A stretch of 5,520 bases of DNA from Deltaproteobacteria bacterium. Its GTDB lineage: Bacteria > Desulfobacterota > GWC2-55-46. Shown one piece after another: positions 1 to 5,068 of this stretch. The position numbers were made by a program, and so were the translations under genes. The stretch spans positions 1 to 5,520 of the forward strand of contig JACRNN010000288.1 of the NCBI GenBank assembly GCA_016234955.1, read 5' to 3'. A model generated the notes under the pieces. It saw nothing but the letters and a program-made list of their open reading frames with translations, ran no database searches and was not told the origin of the DNA. Position 1 is the stretch's first letter. Every line of letters starts with the position of its first letter.

Positions 1-141
1 TAAGACGACGAACAAGACCGATGGGAGTATTCAGCGACAAAACCAGCATCGAAAGGATACTGTTCGCGGTCTTTACCTACGAAAACAAGAAACAAGGAAC
101 CGCTACCCTTTTCTCACTGACACAAAATACTTGACGTTACC
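1..141 (+). mobile_element. Right end of an insertion sequence, probably IS256/Mutator family (left part outside window)
   Basis: This left-edge segment is more AT-rich than the rest of the window. It contains the end of a plus-strand reading frame resembling an IS256-type transposase C-terminus. The frame stops within a sequence that, read on the minus strand from position 141, begins GGTAACGTCAAG and continues through TATTTTGTGTCA. That is the kind of terminal inverted repeat seen at IS256-like ends, with a transposase stop codon lying inside the repeat. The boundary at 141 is therefore an inference from the repeat style. The other end of the element and the target-site duplication are outside the window, so neither can be confirmed. 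If 141 is right, the duplicated target bases would begin at 142 (GAAAAACGG or its first 8 bases). The element points toward larC and ends about 46 bp beyond the larC stop. Confidence 0.5.
3..134 (+). CDS. Transposase C-terminal fragment, probably IS256/Mutator type (5' truncated by window edge)
   Basis: The frame is open from the window edge and ends at TGA 132-134, giving 43 visible residues. It begins RRRTRPMGVFSD and continues SIERILFAVFTYENK, closing with FSLTQNT. The pattern of an arginine cluster, then G-x-F, then a Ser-x-x-Arg helix matches my memory of the C-terminal end of IS256/Mutator-family transposases, which would catalyse cut-and-paste or copy-out movement of the element. The catalytic DDE residues lie upstream and are outside the window, so activity cannot be judged. 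The stop codon falls within the presumed terminal inverted repeat, as is common for such elements. Base composition is lower in GC than the neighbouring lar and che genes, consistent with transfer. A second plus-strand frame (2-199) is also open here, but its translation has no recognisable pattern. The family assignment rests on about 40 residues and is moderate only. Confidence 0.55.
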   Translation, partial: RRRTRPMGVFSDKTSIERILFAVFTYENKKQGTATLFSLTQNT

Positions 142-187
142 GAAAAACGGCGTTGGCGCGGCCTTGACGGATGCGGCCCCGATGCCG

Positions 188-1357
188 TTATCCCTTTAGC
201 GCGGCCTTCGCGGCGTCCATCACCTGCTTCAATGGGACACCGTGTTCCATTGCCGCGGCCCTGCAGTCTTCGTATTCGGGCTGGGCGTTCAGCATCCTGT
301 TGTCCCTGTAGGACGCCTTCACCCGTATCTTGCCGTAGACGGTGTCCGCCTCGAGCGTCCTTCTTTCGAGGCAGGCCCTCTCCACAGGGTATGACCTTAC
401 GCCGATGGAAGTCGATTCGGCGAATATGAGGCCAATGAGCCTCTCCTTGTCTTTTTCCCCGGCGAGCACGGTAAGTAGGAGCCCCGGCCTGTTCTTCTTC
501 ATCTGGGCCGGGGTGAAAAAGACGTCGAGAGCGCCCGCATCGAGGAGCCTGTCCATGAGGTACCCGGAGAGCTGGGGGCTCATGTCGTCGATATTTGTCT
601 CTATGATGAAGAGCCTTTCCCCGCGCCCGGCGCCTGGGCGCAGCCCCTCTCCCACGACGACCCGCAGGAGGTTCGCCCGCTCCTTGAAATCCTTTTTCCC
701 GGCCCCGTAGCCGACCCGCTCTATCGTCATGTCCGGGAGCGGGCCGAACCCGCCGGCCAGCGTCTTTATTATGGCCGCCCCTGTCGGCGTGGTAAGCTCG
801 AAAGGTATGTCGGATGAGACGACGGGCGCGCCTTTCAATATCTCGACCGTGGCCGGGGCCGGTATGGGGATCCTGCCGTGCATGGTGTCGGCCCAGCCGG
901 AGCCAAGGGGTATCGCCGATGAGACTACCGAATCCACGCCGAGCGATTTTACCGCGACGGCGGCCCCGACTATGTCGATGATCGAGTCCATGGCCCCCAC
1001 TTCGTGGAAGTGCACCTCTTCGGCGGGTATGCCGTGGACCTTGCCTTCGGCTTCGGCTATCTCCCTGAATATGGCAACGCTAAGCTCCTTCACCCCTAAG
1101 GATAGGGGGCTATTGTCTATGATCCTTGCTATGTCCCTGAAGGTCCTGTGGTGGTGGGCCTCCTTCAGGTGTACACGGAAGGATGTGCCGGTTATAGAGT
1201 GGCGGACCTCTTTCCTGACGGTGATATCTATCTCGTCCACAGTGAGCTTTTTAAGCTCCGAGAGTATCATGTCGAAGTCAACGCCGAGGTCGATGAGCGC
1301 CCCGAGGCACATATCCCCGCTTATGCCCGTGGGGCAGTCGAAGTAGAGTATCTTCAT
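188..1357 (-). CDS. larC: Nickel-pincer cofactor biosynthesis protein LarC (nickel insertase)
   Basis: LarC is the CTP-dependent cyclometallase that inserts nickel into the thiolated pyridinium nucleotide, the last step of nickel-pincer nucleotide synthesis in the cytoplasm. From the ATG at 1357 the protein has 389 residues, normal for the family. Visible family motifs are the N-terminal MKILYFD...GISGDM (1-16), the His-rich HHHRTF (68-73), VHFHEVGAMDSIIDIVG (115-131), TPTGAA (190-195), and the C-terminal-domain motifs ETNIDDMSPQ (253-262) and MKKNRPG (286-292). An in-frame ATG at 1399 would add 14 residues and directly abuts the larB stop. I prefer 1357 because the conserved family N-terminus begins there, although its AAGGA (1372-1376) sits a long 14 nt upstream. 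The gene is one intact frame, unlike the Lactiplantibacillus plantarum gene, which is read through a frameshift. It lies directly behind larB, and the two are surely co-transcribed. Confidence 0.95.
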   Translation of the reverse strand: MKILYFDCPTGISGDMCLGALIDLGVDFDMILSELKKLTVDEIDITVRKEVRHSITGTSFRVHLKEAHHHRTFRDIARIIDNSPLSLGVKELSVAIFREIAEAEGKVHGIPAEEVHFHEVGAMDSIIDIVGAAVAVKSLGVDSVVSSAIPLGSGWADTMHGRIPIPAPATVEILKGAPVVSSDIPFELTTPTGAAIIKTLAGGFGPLPDMTIERVGYGAGKKDFKERANLLRVVVGEGLRPGAGRGERLFIIETNIDDMSPQLSGYLMDRLLDAGALDVFFTPAQMKKNRPGLLLTVLAGEKDKERLIGLIFAESTSIGVRSYPVERACLERRTLEADTVYGKIRVKASYRDNRMLNAQPEYEDCRAAAMEHGVPLKQVMDAAKAALKG

Positions 1358-1399
1358 GGCCAATATGACTTTCCTTTCACGGGTCTGCGCCCGTCCCAT

Positions 1400-2149
1400 T
1401 TATTCCCTGTTTATCAGGCTCGCCACGTATGCGGCGCCGAAGCCGTTGTCGATATTGACCACCGATATCCCGGCGGCGCAGGAGTTGAGCATCGCCAGGA
1501 GCGTGGTGACGCCGCCGAGGTTTGCCCCGTACCCGATGCTCGTGGGCACCGCTATCACGGGGCGGGCGACAAGCCCGGCCACGACGCTCGGGAGCGCCCC
1601 CTCCATGCCGGCCACGGCTATGAGGACGTTGGCCGTCATCAGTTCATGTTTTTTGTGCAGGAGCCTGTGGATGCCCGCTACCCCGACGTCGTAGAGGCGC
1701 ACGACGCGGTTGCCCATGCACTCGGCGGTAATCGCGGCCTCCTCGGCCACGGGCACGTCCGAGGTGCCGGCGCAGACGACGAGCACGGTCCCCCTGCCGG
1801 CCTTATGCACTTCGTGCGACTTGACGAAAAAAGTCCGCGCCGCCCCCCTGTACTCCCCCCTGGGGAAGGCCTTTTTAAGCTCCCGGCCCTTCTTCACGTC
1901 GGCCCTTGTCACAAGGACGTTCTCCCCGTGCTTGAGGAGGCTCTTGATTATGGCCTTTATCTGCGCCACGGTCTTGCCCTCCCCGAATATGACCTCAGGG
2001 AACCCCTGGCGGAGCGACCTGTGGGTGTCCACGGTTGCGAACTCAAGCTCCTCGAAGGGGAGTGTCTTGAGCCTTTCGAGGGCCTCTTCCGTGCCTATGC
2101 GCCCCTCCCTGACCTCTTCAAGGAGGGTTTTCAATATTCCTGCGTTCAT
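1400..2149 (-). CDS. larB: Pyridinium-3,5-biscarboxylic acid mononucleotide synthase LarB
   Basis: LarB carboxylates the pyridinium ring of nicotinic acid adenine dinucleotide at C5 and hydrolyses the phosphoanhydride to release AMP. This is the first committed step to the nickel-pincer nucleotide. The C-terminal half resembles PurE (AIR carboxylase). Motifs in the 249-residue protein are DTHRSLRQG and PEVIFGEGKT (41-60), AGTSD (127-131), VAGMEGALPSVVAGL (179-193), PTSIGYG (202-208) and NIDNGFGAA (232-240). C224 lies where the family's catalytic cysteine is expected. I chose ATG 2149 because AGAGGG (minus strand, 2157-2162) sits 7 nt upstream. The TTG at 2155 would lie only 1 nt from that site. 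The TAA stop is followed at once by larC sequence, so the pair is tightly linked. cheA ends 38 bp upstream, so read-through from the chemotaxis genes is possible. Confidence 0.95.
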   Translation of the reverse strand: MNAGILKTLLEEVREGRIGTEEALERLKTLPFEELEFATVDTHRSLRQGFPEVIFGEGKTVAQIKAIIKSLLKHGENVLVTRADVKKGRELKKAFPRGEYRGAARTFFVKSHEVHKAGRGTVLVVCAGTSDVPVAEEAAITAECMGNRVVRLYDVGVAGIHRLLHKKHELMTANVLIAVAGMEGALPSVVAGLVARPVIAVPTSIGYGANLGGVTTLLAMLNSCAAGISVVNIDNGFGAAYVASLINRE

Positions 2150-2156
2150 CTTCAAG

Positions 2157-2162
2157 CCCTCT
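2157..2162 (-). promoter_or_regulatory. Ribosome binding site deciding the larB start
   Basis: The minus strand reads AGAGGG, then 7 nt, then ATG at 2149. This spacing favours the ATG at 2149 over the upstream in-frame TTG at 2155, which would be only 1 nt from the site. Confidence 0.55.
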
Positions 2163-2187
2163 AAATTTCCGGCCCGGCCGCGGCCCG

Positions 2188-3813
2188 CTACGCCCTGGCC
2201 AAGGCCCTGGAGATTATCTGCGTAAGATCAAGGAGGAATACGGGCCTGCCGTCGCCCATTATGGTTATGCCGGACACCCCCCATATCCTGGATATCGGCG
2301 GGGTGAGCGGCTTGACGTAAGCGTCTATCTCGTCGAGGAAGTTGTCGACAACGACCCCGACGACCCCGGCGCCCTCCTTCTGCGCGCCGGGGACAGCGCC
2401 TGCCACATCCACAAGGATAACGGTTGAGAGCCTGTTTTCATGGCGCCGCCTTATGCCGAGCGCGCTCCCGAGGCCTATCACGGGGATGCCGACCCCGTCC
2501 ATGTCGAGCGTCCCGCCGGCCACGGAGGAGGCGTCCACCTCCATCGCCCGTATTATCTTCGACATCGGGAGAAGGAACTGCTCCGCGCCGGCCGCTACCA
2601 GCAACGACTTCACTATGGAGCTCGTGCGCGGGAGCTTCATTATTATCTTCGTCCCCTTGCCCCTTTCAGACTCTATTGCGAGCGAGCCTCCGAGCCCCTC
2701 GATAGTCTCCTTCACCGCGTCCATCCCAACCCCGCGCCCGGACGTCTCCGTCACGTTGTCCGACGTGCTCAGCCCAGGGACGCACACGAGCATCAGGGCC
2801 TCCTTGCCGGTCATGGATTCAAGCCTATCCGGCGGGACCCCCTTTGCAACGGCCTTTGTCTTGAGCTTCTCCACATCGATGCCGCGGCCGTCGTCCGAGA
2901 CCTCTATAACGGCGCGGTCTTTTTCGGCGTATGCCCTCACCGATATGGTCCCCGAGGCCGGCTTGCCGGCAGAGAGCCTCTCGTCCCTTGATTCCATGCC
3001 GTGGTCCACGGCGTTCCTTATGATATGCACCATCGGGGAGCCGAGCCCCTCGAGTATCGACCTGTCAAGGCGTAGCTCCGCCCCCTCTATCTTGAGATCG
3101 ACCTCCTTGCCGCTCTTCCTGGAGATGTCCCTTACGACCCTGGGGAGCCCCTCGGTAAGGTCCTCCACCGGGAGCATGCGCGCCGACAGTATATTATTGT
3201 ATATCGAGTTTATCGATCTGCCGAGCGCGTGCACGCCGTCTTTGAATTCTATGGAGCGTACCCCGTGGGTCAGGGACTTGAAAGCCGAGAGCGACATGAA
3301 AAGGTCGCCTACGGTCGCGAGGAGGTCGTCAAAGACCCTGCCCTCGACCTTCATTATGTCGGATATTTTCAGGACGGCGGCCCCCTCGGGGGCCGCCGTC
3401 GCGGGCCCGGCTGGAGCGGCCACGCCTGTTGCGCCGGCGTCACGGGCCGTCTTTATCTTGTCGAGAAAAGGGGAGATGTCGGTATTTAGCGGCTCATCCC
3501 CCTCGACCTTCCTGACGAGCGCTCTGAGCGCGTCCAGGCACTCAAGGAGGGTAGAGACGGTCTCCGGGGCAGGGACTGTCTTTTTAGAGCGTGCGCGGTC
3601 AAGGAGGTCTTCCTGCGCGTGCGCGAGCCTTGTCAGCGGCTCATACCCCATCGAGGCGGACATCCCCTTTATGGAGTGGTAATGCCTGAAGAGGGAGTCC
3701 ACCGCAACGGAGTTTCCGGGCTCCCTGTCGAGGAGGAGAAGCCCTTTTTCTATGCCCGAGAGGTGATCGCGCGTCTCCTGGAGGTAAAGCGCCTTGTATT
3801 TGGAGGTGTCCAT
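2188..3813 (-). CDS. cheA: Chemotaxis histidine kinase CheA, short form lacking the P2 domain
   Basis: CheA autophosphorylates in trans in receptor arrays and passes phosphate to CheY. Domains in order: an Hpt/P1 domain (about 1-105) with phospho-acceptor H46 in HSIKG; an Ala/Gly/Pro-rich linker (about 126-146); a P3 dimerisation segment (about 147-215); a P4 HATPase domain (about 216-397) with N-box HIIRNAVDHG (263-272), G1 DDGRG (307-311), the F-box-like PGLST (346-350) and G2 GRGVGMD (359-365); and a CheW-like P5 domain (about 400-541). At 541 residues it is shorter than classical CheA (usually above 640) because no P2 CheY-docking domain lies between P1 and P3. All residues needed for kinase activity appear present. 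The ATG at 3813 is the only plausible start: the frame has a TAA nine codons upstream and the Hpt fold begins immediately. No good Shine-Dalgarno sequence is visible. The gene is 161 bp downstream of cheY and 38 bp upstream of larB. Confidence 0.95.
   Translation of the reverse strand: MDTSKYKALYLQETRDHLSGIEKGLLLLDREPGNSVAVDSLFRHYHSIKGMSASMGYEPLTRLAHAQEDLLDRARSKKTVPAPETVSTLLECLDALRALVRKVEGDEPLNTDISPFLDKIKTARDAGATGVAAPAGPATAAPEGAAVLKISDIMKVEGRVFDDLLATVGDLFMSLSAFKSLTHGVRSIEFKDGVHALGRSINSIYNNILSARMLPVEDLTEGLPRVVRDISRKSGKEVDLKIEGAELRLDRSILEGLGSPMVHIIRNAVDHGMESRDERLSAGKPASGTISVRAYAEKDRAVIEVSDDGRGIDVEKLKTKAVAKGVPPDRLESMTGKEALMLVCVPGLSTSDNVTETSGRGVGMDAVKETIEGLGGSLAIESERGKGTKIIMKLPRTSSIVKSLLVAAGAEQFLLPMSKIIRAMEVDASSVAGGTLDMDGVGIPVIGLGSALGIRRRHENRLSTVILVDVAGAVPGAQKEGAGVVGVVVDNFLDEIDAYVKPLTPPISRIWGVSGITIMGDGRPVFLLDLTQIISRALARA
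3373..3400. repeat. Perfect GC-rich palindrome (13-bp stem, 2-nt loop) inside cheA
   Basis: GACGGCGGCCCCC (3373-3385) and GGGGGCCGCCGTC (3388-3400) are exact reverse complements separated by TC. The sequence encodes residues 139-147 of CheA (TAAPEGAAV), at the junction between the low-complexity linker and the P3 dimerisation helix. The mRNA could form a very stable hairpin here. No T-run follows on either strand, so it is not an intrinsic terminator. GC-rich Ala/Pro/Gly codons make some palindromy easy, but a 13-bp perfect stem is more than I would expect by chance. Confidence 0.8.
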
Positions 3814-3857
3814 GGTATAGCGAGCGGGACGTTATGTGACCAAGACGTTGAGGCTAC

Positions 3858-3987
3858 CTCTAAAAATTGCTCTTTTTCCTGACCTCTGTGTCAGGCCGGA
3901 AATAAAAATGCTCACATATTCCCATATATGCTCCGCTTTTTATTTCCGCCCTTCCTTGACTTCAGAAAAAATATCTAATTTTTAGAG
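3858..3987. repeat. Outer inverted repeat (11-bp perfect arms) enclosing most of the cheY-cheA gap
   Basis: CTCTAAAAATT (3858-3868) and AATTTTTAGAG (3977-3987) are exact reverse complements about 108 bp apart. The right arm overlaps the last codons and stop of cheY. Smaller palindromes lie between them: CCTGAC/GTCAGG (3878-3883 and 3890-3895) and the 12-bp pair at 3897-3948. The arms are AT-rich, so chance cannot be excluded. The nesting could mark a small inserted element or a folded intergenic RNA. Confidence 0.45.
3897..3948. repeat. Inner inverted repeat in the cheY-cheA gap (12-bp perfect arms)
   Basis: CGGAAATAAAAA (3897-3908) and TTTTTATTTCCG (3937-3948) are exact reverse complements. 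Within the 28-nt centre, CATAT and ATATG can pair further, giving an interrupted hairpin. The sequence is read in the cheY to cheA message. The outer stem is AT-rich and is not followed by a clean T-run on the minus strand, so it does not look like a classical intrinsic terminator. It could attenuate or process the transcript between cheY and cheA, or be a protein-binding palindrome. The function is unknown. Confidence 0.6.
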
Positions 3988-4340
3988 ATAGCCTTGAGAT
4001 AACTCAAGACCCTGTCTTCATCGAGCGGCTTGGTTATATATCCGCACGCGCCGAGGCCCATCGCCTGCTCGACCAGAGGGTCGTCTTTGAGCGACGTGCA
4101 CATGAGTATCTTGACGGGCAGCTTCAGCCGCGTTATCTCCCTTGCCGCGTCAAGGCCGTTTTTTTCAGGCATGACGACGTCGAGTATGACGATGTCGGGG
4201 AGGAGCGAGCGCGCCTTGTCCACGGCCTCGGCCCCGTTTACGGCTTCGCCCACCACCTCAAAGCCCCCCTTCTCCAGTATCTCCTTAATGACGGCCCTGA
4301 AGAACGCCGTATCGTCGGCTATCAGCACTTTTTTAGGCAT
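3975..4340 (-). CDS. cheY: Single-domain response regulator CheY
   Basis: This is a stand-alone receiver domain of 121 residues, the usual CheY length, with no output domain. It shows the acidic pocket D9 and D10, the phospho-acceptor D54 (in VILDVVMPEKNG), the switch residue T82 and the conserved K104 (in TKP). It would accept phosphate from the neighbouring CheA and bind a motor or other effector in the cytoplasm. The ATG at 4340 overlaps the cheW stop by 8 bp, and AAGGAG (4346-4351, minus strand) lies 5 nt upstream within the cheW coding end, so the two genes are translationally coupled. I call it CheY from context. It could regulate something other than a flagellar motor, such as type IV pili, since no motor gene is in view. 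Confidence 0.93.
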   Translation of the reverse strand: MPKKVLIADDTAFFRAVIKEILEKGGFEVVGEAVNGAEAVDKARSLLPDIVILDVVMPEKNGLDAAREITRLKLPVKILMCTSLKDDPLVEQAMGLGACGYITKPLDEDRVLSYLKAISKN

Positions 4341-4848
4341 CGGCGCTCCTTTCCGGAGACAATATCCTGACGGCTTCGTCGAAGAGGGCGGACCAGTCTA
4401 TCACATACACGGGGTGGGTCTGACCGTCTCCAGCCTCTATCTTGCCTTTGGTGTACCTGCCTGAAGAACCTTCGACGGCCCGGCCCGCCATATCATCTTT
4501 CCAGAGGAATGATATCGCGGCGGAACCCACATCCAGGCCGAGGACCCGGCCTTTTTCCTTCAATACTATTATCCTGCGCGGGGAACCGGGAGTTTCCGCG
4601 GGCAGGCCCTGGAATACTCCTCTTATGTCCACCACCGTGACCGGCTCGTTCCTCAGGCTTATTATGCCGCTGACGAACCCTTTGCAGCCCGGCAGGCAGG
4701 CGAGTTTCCCGACCTCCACTATGCCGGCCACCGCATTGGCGTCAAGCGCGAACCTTGCGCCCTCGCACTCGATTACGATCCTATCCCCGTTGAAGCTCCC
4801 CCTGGGCCCAAGCCGCGGGGAATCTTCGGCATGTAAGGAAGTATCCAT
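4333..4848 (-). CDS. cheW: CheW coupling protein
   Basis: CheW is the cytoplasmic adaptor that links chemoreceptor tips to CheA P5 in the signalling array. From the ATG at 4848 it has 171 residues. The CheW SH3-like fold covers about residue 22 to the end, with FALDANAVAGIVEV (33-46), then GFVSGIISLRNEPVTV (57-72) and VDIRGVF (73-79). These match the strand-turn-strand region around the conserved G-x-hydrophobic-x-LR motif of CheW. The start is uncertain. In-frame ATGs at 4905, 4911 and 4932 would add 19 to 28 residues, but those extra residues (SERPTRGLPRGQASES and around) are read from a repetitive palindromic stretch and look like no CheW. None of the starts has a clear ribosome site, so 4848 is a judgement. 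The gene overlaps cheY at its 3' end and follows the chemoreceptor gene by way of a repeat-bearing gap. Confidence 0.92.
   Translation of the reverse strand: MDTSLHAEDSPRLGPRGSFNGDRIVIECEGARFALDANAVAGIVEVGKLACLPGCKGFVSGIISLRNEPVTVVDIRGVFQGLPAETPGSPRRIIVLKEKGRVLGLDVGSAAISFLWKDDMAGRAVEGSSGRYTKGKIEAGDGQTHPVYVIDWSALFDEAVRILSPERSADA
4346..4351 (-). promoter_or_regulatory. Strong Shine-Dalgarno site for cheY inside the cheW 3' end
   Basis: The minus strand reads AAGGAG followed by CGCCG and then ATG at 4340, a spacing of 5 nt. It lies in the last codons of cheW and supports the chosen cheY start and coupling of the two genes. Confidence 0.8.
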
Positions 4849-4856
4849 ATCCGATT

Positions 4857-4899
4857 CGCTCGCTTGCCCCCGCGGCAAGCCGCGGGTTGGGCGCTCGCT
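4857..4899. repeat. GC-rich palindrome flanked by direct repeats at the cheW start
   Basis: CCCGCGGC (4869-4876), the loop AA, and GCCGCGGG (4879-4886) form a perfect 8-bp stem. The stem is bracketed by two copies of CGCTCGCT (4857-4864 and 4892-4899). The arrangement looks like a small dispersed intergenic repeat rather than protein-coding sequence. It supports starting cheW at 4848 rather than further upstream. No copy elsewhere can be checked from this window. Confidence 0.5.
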
Positions 4900-4913
4900 A
4901 CGCATGTTCATGA

Positions 4914-4927
4914 AAGGACCCGTCCTT
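4914..4927. repeat. Short perfect hairpin upstream of cheW
   Basis: AAGGAC (4914-4919), CC, GTCCTT (4922-4927) is a 6-bp perfect stem with a 2-nt loop, lying between the palindrome at the cheW start and the heptamer element. No T-run follows in the direction of transcription. Its role is unknown, and it could be chance. Confidence 0.4.
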
Positions 4928-4934
4928 GACATCG

Positions 4935-5001
4935 GTTATCGGTTATCCGTTATCGGTAAAAATACGTCTTTATCCTTCACCGATAACGGATAACCGATAA
5001 C
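4935..5001. repeat. Inverted pair of heptamer-repeat arms in the mcp-cheW gap
   Basis: The left arm (4935-4957) is GTTATCG, GTTATCC, GTTATCG, then GT. The right arm (4979-5001) is its exact 23-nt reverse complement, AC followed by CGATAAC, GGATAAC, CGATAAC. The loop is 21 nt (4958-4978) and includes a run of five A. Both DNA and RNA could form a 23-bp stem. It lies in the transcript between the receptor gene and cheW. No T-run follows the stem on the minus strand, so it is not a classical terminator. It may be a dispersed repeat, an mRNA processing or stability structure, or an array of protein-binding half-sites. Confidence 0.85.
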
Positions 5002-5068
5002 ACTCCAGACGCTCGCAATGACTAACCAAGTAATTAATGTCAGAGATTCCCTGATTCTTAGAGGCGCC

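Noticed and set aside
143..187. Possible intrinsic terminator after larC: CGGC (187-184) pairing with GCCG (151-148), followed by TTTTT on the minus strand
   Set aside because: The outer stem is only 4 bp, the enclosed sequence pairs poorly (GGCC with GGCC only), and the run of T abuts the presumed insertion-sequence edge, so it is not convincing.
2176..2185. GGCCGCGGCC palindrome between cheA and larB as an operator or terminator
   Set aside because: It is a 10-bp self-complementary GC run with no loop, no T-run and no partner site, which is expected by chance in such GC-rich sequence.
342..3682. Long plus-strand open frames opposite larC, larB and cheA (for example 1148-2164 and 2342-3682)
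   Set aside because: They are antisense shadows of GC-rich minus-strand genes. Their translations are Ser/Pro/Arg-rich with no recognisable motif, while the minus-strand products carry full family signatures.
3878..3895. CCTGAC/GTCAGG hairpin near a T-run as an intrinsic terminator
   Set aside because: On the minus strand the stem is followed by A residues, and on the plus strand the T-run precedes the stem, so the order is wrong for termination on either strand.
3956..3984. TTGACT followed by AT-rich DNA as a plus-strand promoter in the cheY-cheA gap
   Set aside because: The best -10 candidates are spaced 10 to 12 bp from it, too close for a sigma70 promoter, and there is no plus-strand gene downstream.
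5041..5055. TCAGGG/CTCTGA small stem after the mcp stop as a terminator
   Set aside because: It has a 6-bp stem with one wobble pair, a 3-nt loop and no following T-run in the minus direction, so it is too weak to call.
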